DNA from: Marinobacter fonticola
GTDB taxonomy: Bacteria > Pseudomonadota > Gammaproteobacteria > Pseudomonadales > Oleiphilaceae
Length of the DNA stretch: 64,000 bases
Direction of reading: 5' to 3'
NCBI RefSeq assembly: GCF_008122265.1
Contig: NZ_CP043042.1
Span: forward strand, 992,001 to 1,056,000
Shown: piece after piece, positions 62,594 through 64,000 of the stretch
Layout: each line of letters opens with the position of its first letter
How positions within the stretch are numbered: position 1 is the first letter of the stretch
Translations under genes and position numbers: made by a program
The notes under the pieces: generated by a model
What the model saw: the letters and a program-made list of their open reading frames with translations, nothing else
Databases searched by the model: none
What the model was told of the DNA's origin: nothing

Positions 62594-64000
62594 CGACGCG
62601 GCGGTTTGGAGCGGGGTTTGGCGCCCGGACCGGGGCGGCCGCGACCCCCGCTACCGCCACCACCTTTCTTGAAGGCCGGTTTGGGGCCACGGCGATCACC
62701 TTTATGCGGTGGGCGCTTATTCCTGCTCGCGGGTGAGGGAACGGGCAGTTCAGATGGCATTTCCAGCGGGATCGAGCCCGGCTGGGCCGTTTCCAGCCAG
62801 CAAGCCAGTGCACCGGCGACCATGGCCATATCCATGTCGTTGCGTTCGGCAATGGTATCGAGCAGGGCCATGGCCTTGCCAAGCCGTCCGTCGTCGGTGA
62901 ACCCAAGCAATTGGGCCTCCACCTGTTTCTCCCGCATTTTCTGCAGGTCTGCTGGCGGCGGCAGCTGATAGTCCGACATCGGCGAGTTCGTGGCCCGTTC
63001 CAGCGTTCGCAGCCAACTGCGCTCGCGCGGGGTGACCAGGAGGATGGCTTTGCCCTCTCGCCCGGCGCGTCCTGTACGACCCACCCGATGGATATAGGCT
63101 TCGCTGTCGTACGGCACGTCGTAGTTGATGACGTGAGTAATGCGAGGCACGTCGAGGCCGCGGGCAGCTACGTCGGTGGCTACCAGAATATCCAGGCGGC
63201 CACGGCGCAGATCTTCAACGGCCTGCTCGCGCTGCTTCTGGTTGATATCACCATTCAGTGCGGCAACCGCGTGGCCGCGCGCCATGAGCTTCTCGGCCAA
63301 AACGGTGGTTTCTGCCTTGGTCCGTACGAAGACGATAGCTGCGTCGACGGGTTCCACTTCCAGTATGCGGGTCAGGGCATCGAGTTTGCGTTCGGCAAAG
63401 ACCGGCAGCACGAACTGGGCGATGCGGGACACCGTCCGGGTTTGGCTTTCAATCTTTACTTCCTCGGCGTTGGCGAGGTAAGTCTGGGCCACTTTGCGGA
63501 TCTGAGCCGGCATGGTGGCGGAAAAAAGGGCGCGTTGGCAGTTTTCAGGCGTCTTGCTGAGGATGGCTTCAATGTCATCGATAAAGCCCATGCGCAGCAT
63601 TTCGTCCGCCTCATCAAGCACGACGGCCTTGAGCTGATCCAGCTTCAGGGTGCCGCGACGCAAGTGGTCGAGCATGCGCCCGGGTGTGCCCACGATGACC
63701 TGTGCGCCGCGCTGCAGTGACTTGAGCTGAGGCCGGAAATCCTGGCCGCCGTATATTGGCAGGACCTGGAAGTTGCGGAAACGGTTGGCATAGGTCGTGA
63801 AAGCTTCCGCGACTTGGATAGCCAGTTCCCGTGTGGGCGCCAGTACCAGGATCTGCGGAGCGAGTAGATCTGGATCGATATTGCTCAGCAACGGCAAGGC
63901 GAACGCGGCGGTCTTACCGGTACCGGTCTGCGCCATACCCAGAAGGTTGCGACCAGCCAACAGAATGGGGATGGCCTGGGCCTGAATGGGTGACGGGGTT
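62575..64000 (-). CDS. DEAD-box RNA helicase, DeaD-like (5' end outside window)
   Basis: The frame is open to the right edge of the window, which includes the Q motif (TPSPIQAQAIPILL), so only a short N-terminus is missing. Motifs: AQTGTGKT (I), PTRELAIQV (Ia), GTPGR (Ib), LDEADEML (II), SATMP (III), VFVRTK (IV), TDVAARGLD (V) and HRVGRTGRAGR (VI). LDEADEMLRMGFIDDIEAIL matches DeaD/CsdA. The C-terminal extension (RMREKQ-like region, then ~70 basic, Gly-, Pro- and Arg-rich residues) has no clear DbpA-type RNA-binding domain, so it is a shorter relative of DeaD. It likely acts in ribosome assembly or cold adaptation, by family. Confidence 0.93.
   Translation of the reverse strand, partial: TPSPIQAQAIPILLAGRNLLGMAQTGTGKTAAFALPLLSNIDPDLLAPQILVLAPTRELAIQVAEAFTTYANRFRNFQVLPIYGGQDFRPQLKSLQRGAQVIVGTPGRMLDHLRRGTLKLDQLKAVVLDEADEMLRMGFIDDIEAILSKTPENCQRALFSATMPAQIRKVAQTYLANAEEVKIESQTRTVSRIAQFVLPVFAERKLDALTRILEVEPVDAAIVFVRTKAETTVLAEKLMARGHAVAALNGDINQKQREQAVEDLRRGRLDILVATDVAARGLDVPRITHVINYDVPYDSEAYIHRVGRTGRAGREGKAILLVTPRERSWLRTLERATNSPMSDYQLPPPADLQKMREKQVEAQLLGFTDDGRLGKAMALLDTIAERNDMDMAMVAGALACWLETAQPGSIPLEMPSELPVPSPASRNKRPPHKGDRRGPKPAFKKGGGGSGGRGRPGPGAKPRSKPPRRQSSDR

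Overview
The window is chromosomal core DNA from a gammaproteobacterium. The 16S rRNA gene, a Pseudomonas-type gene order (rplM-rpsI-petABC-sspAB-SIS-yraN-lpoA/rsmI-rnpB-dcw cluster-lpxC-dciA-M23 peptidase-secA-argJ) and the protein sequences point to a Marinobacter-like organism. That assignment is from memory of gene order and sequence, not from a search. No prophage, insertion sequence, CRISPR array or integrated element was seen.

Layout. 1-5988: 3' end of clpB, a DUF4124 gene, the ilvB-ilvH-ilvC branched-chain amino acid operon behind a long structured leader, and pssA. 5989-11923: a complete rrn operon (two promoters, antitermination boxes, 16S, tRNA-Ile, tRNA-Ala, 23S, 5S, terminator). 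12135-16594: a holD-like gene, rimI, a CbiM-like membrane protein, prfC and a TatD nuclease. 16814-21687: rplM-rpsI, petABC (cytochrome bc1) and sspA-sspB. 21799-24650, minus strand: SIS protein, yraN and lpoA; then rsmI and rnpB on the plus strand. 26587-44612: the division and cell-wall cluster mraZ-rsmH-ftsL-ftsI-murE-murF-mraY-murD-ftsW-murG-murC-ddlB-ftsQ-ftsA-ftsZ, followed by lpxC. 44622-54228: dciA (minus), M23 peptidase, secA, argJ, a Nudix/ThiE fusion, moaC, moaA, ribA. 54566-57752, minus: xseB-ispA-dxs. 57868-64000: PilZ protein, NRDE protein (minus), TSUP permease, lgt, thyA, folA and a truncated DEAD-box helicase (minus).

The genes cover peptidoglycan precursor synthesis from MurC to MurG, the divisome from FtsL to FtsZ, lipid A commitment (LpxC), protein export (SecA), respiration (PetABC), isoprenoid precursors (Dxs, IspA) and three replication-linked genes (HolD-like, DiaA-like SIS, DciA).

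The less ordinary material is mostly regulatory or structural. There is a seven-unit, 10-bp-period repeat over the mraZ promoter (probable MraZ boxes), a palindromic operator before petA, a structured ilvB leader, REP-like inverted repeats downstream of dxs, short tandem duplications in several intergenic gaps, an in-frame 18-bp tandem repeat inside the NRDE gene, an apparently non-catalytic SIS protein, a degenerate ThiE domain fused to a Nudix hydrolase, and a PilZ protein with a helical insert. No wholly new multi-gene system was recognised.
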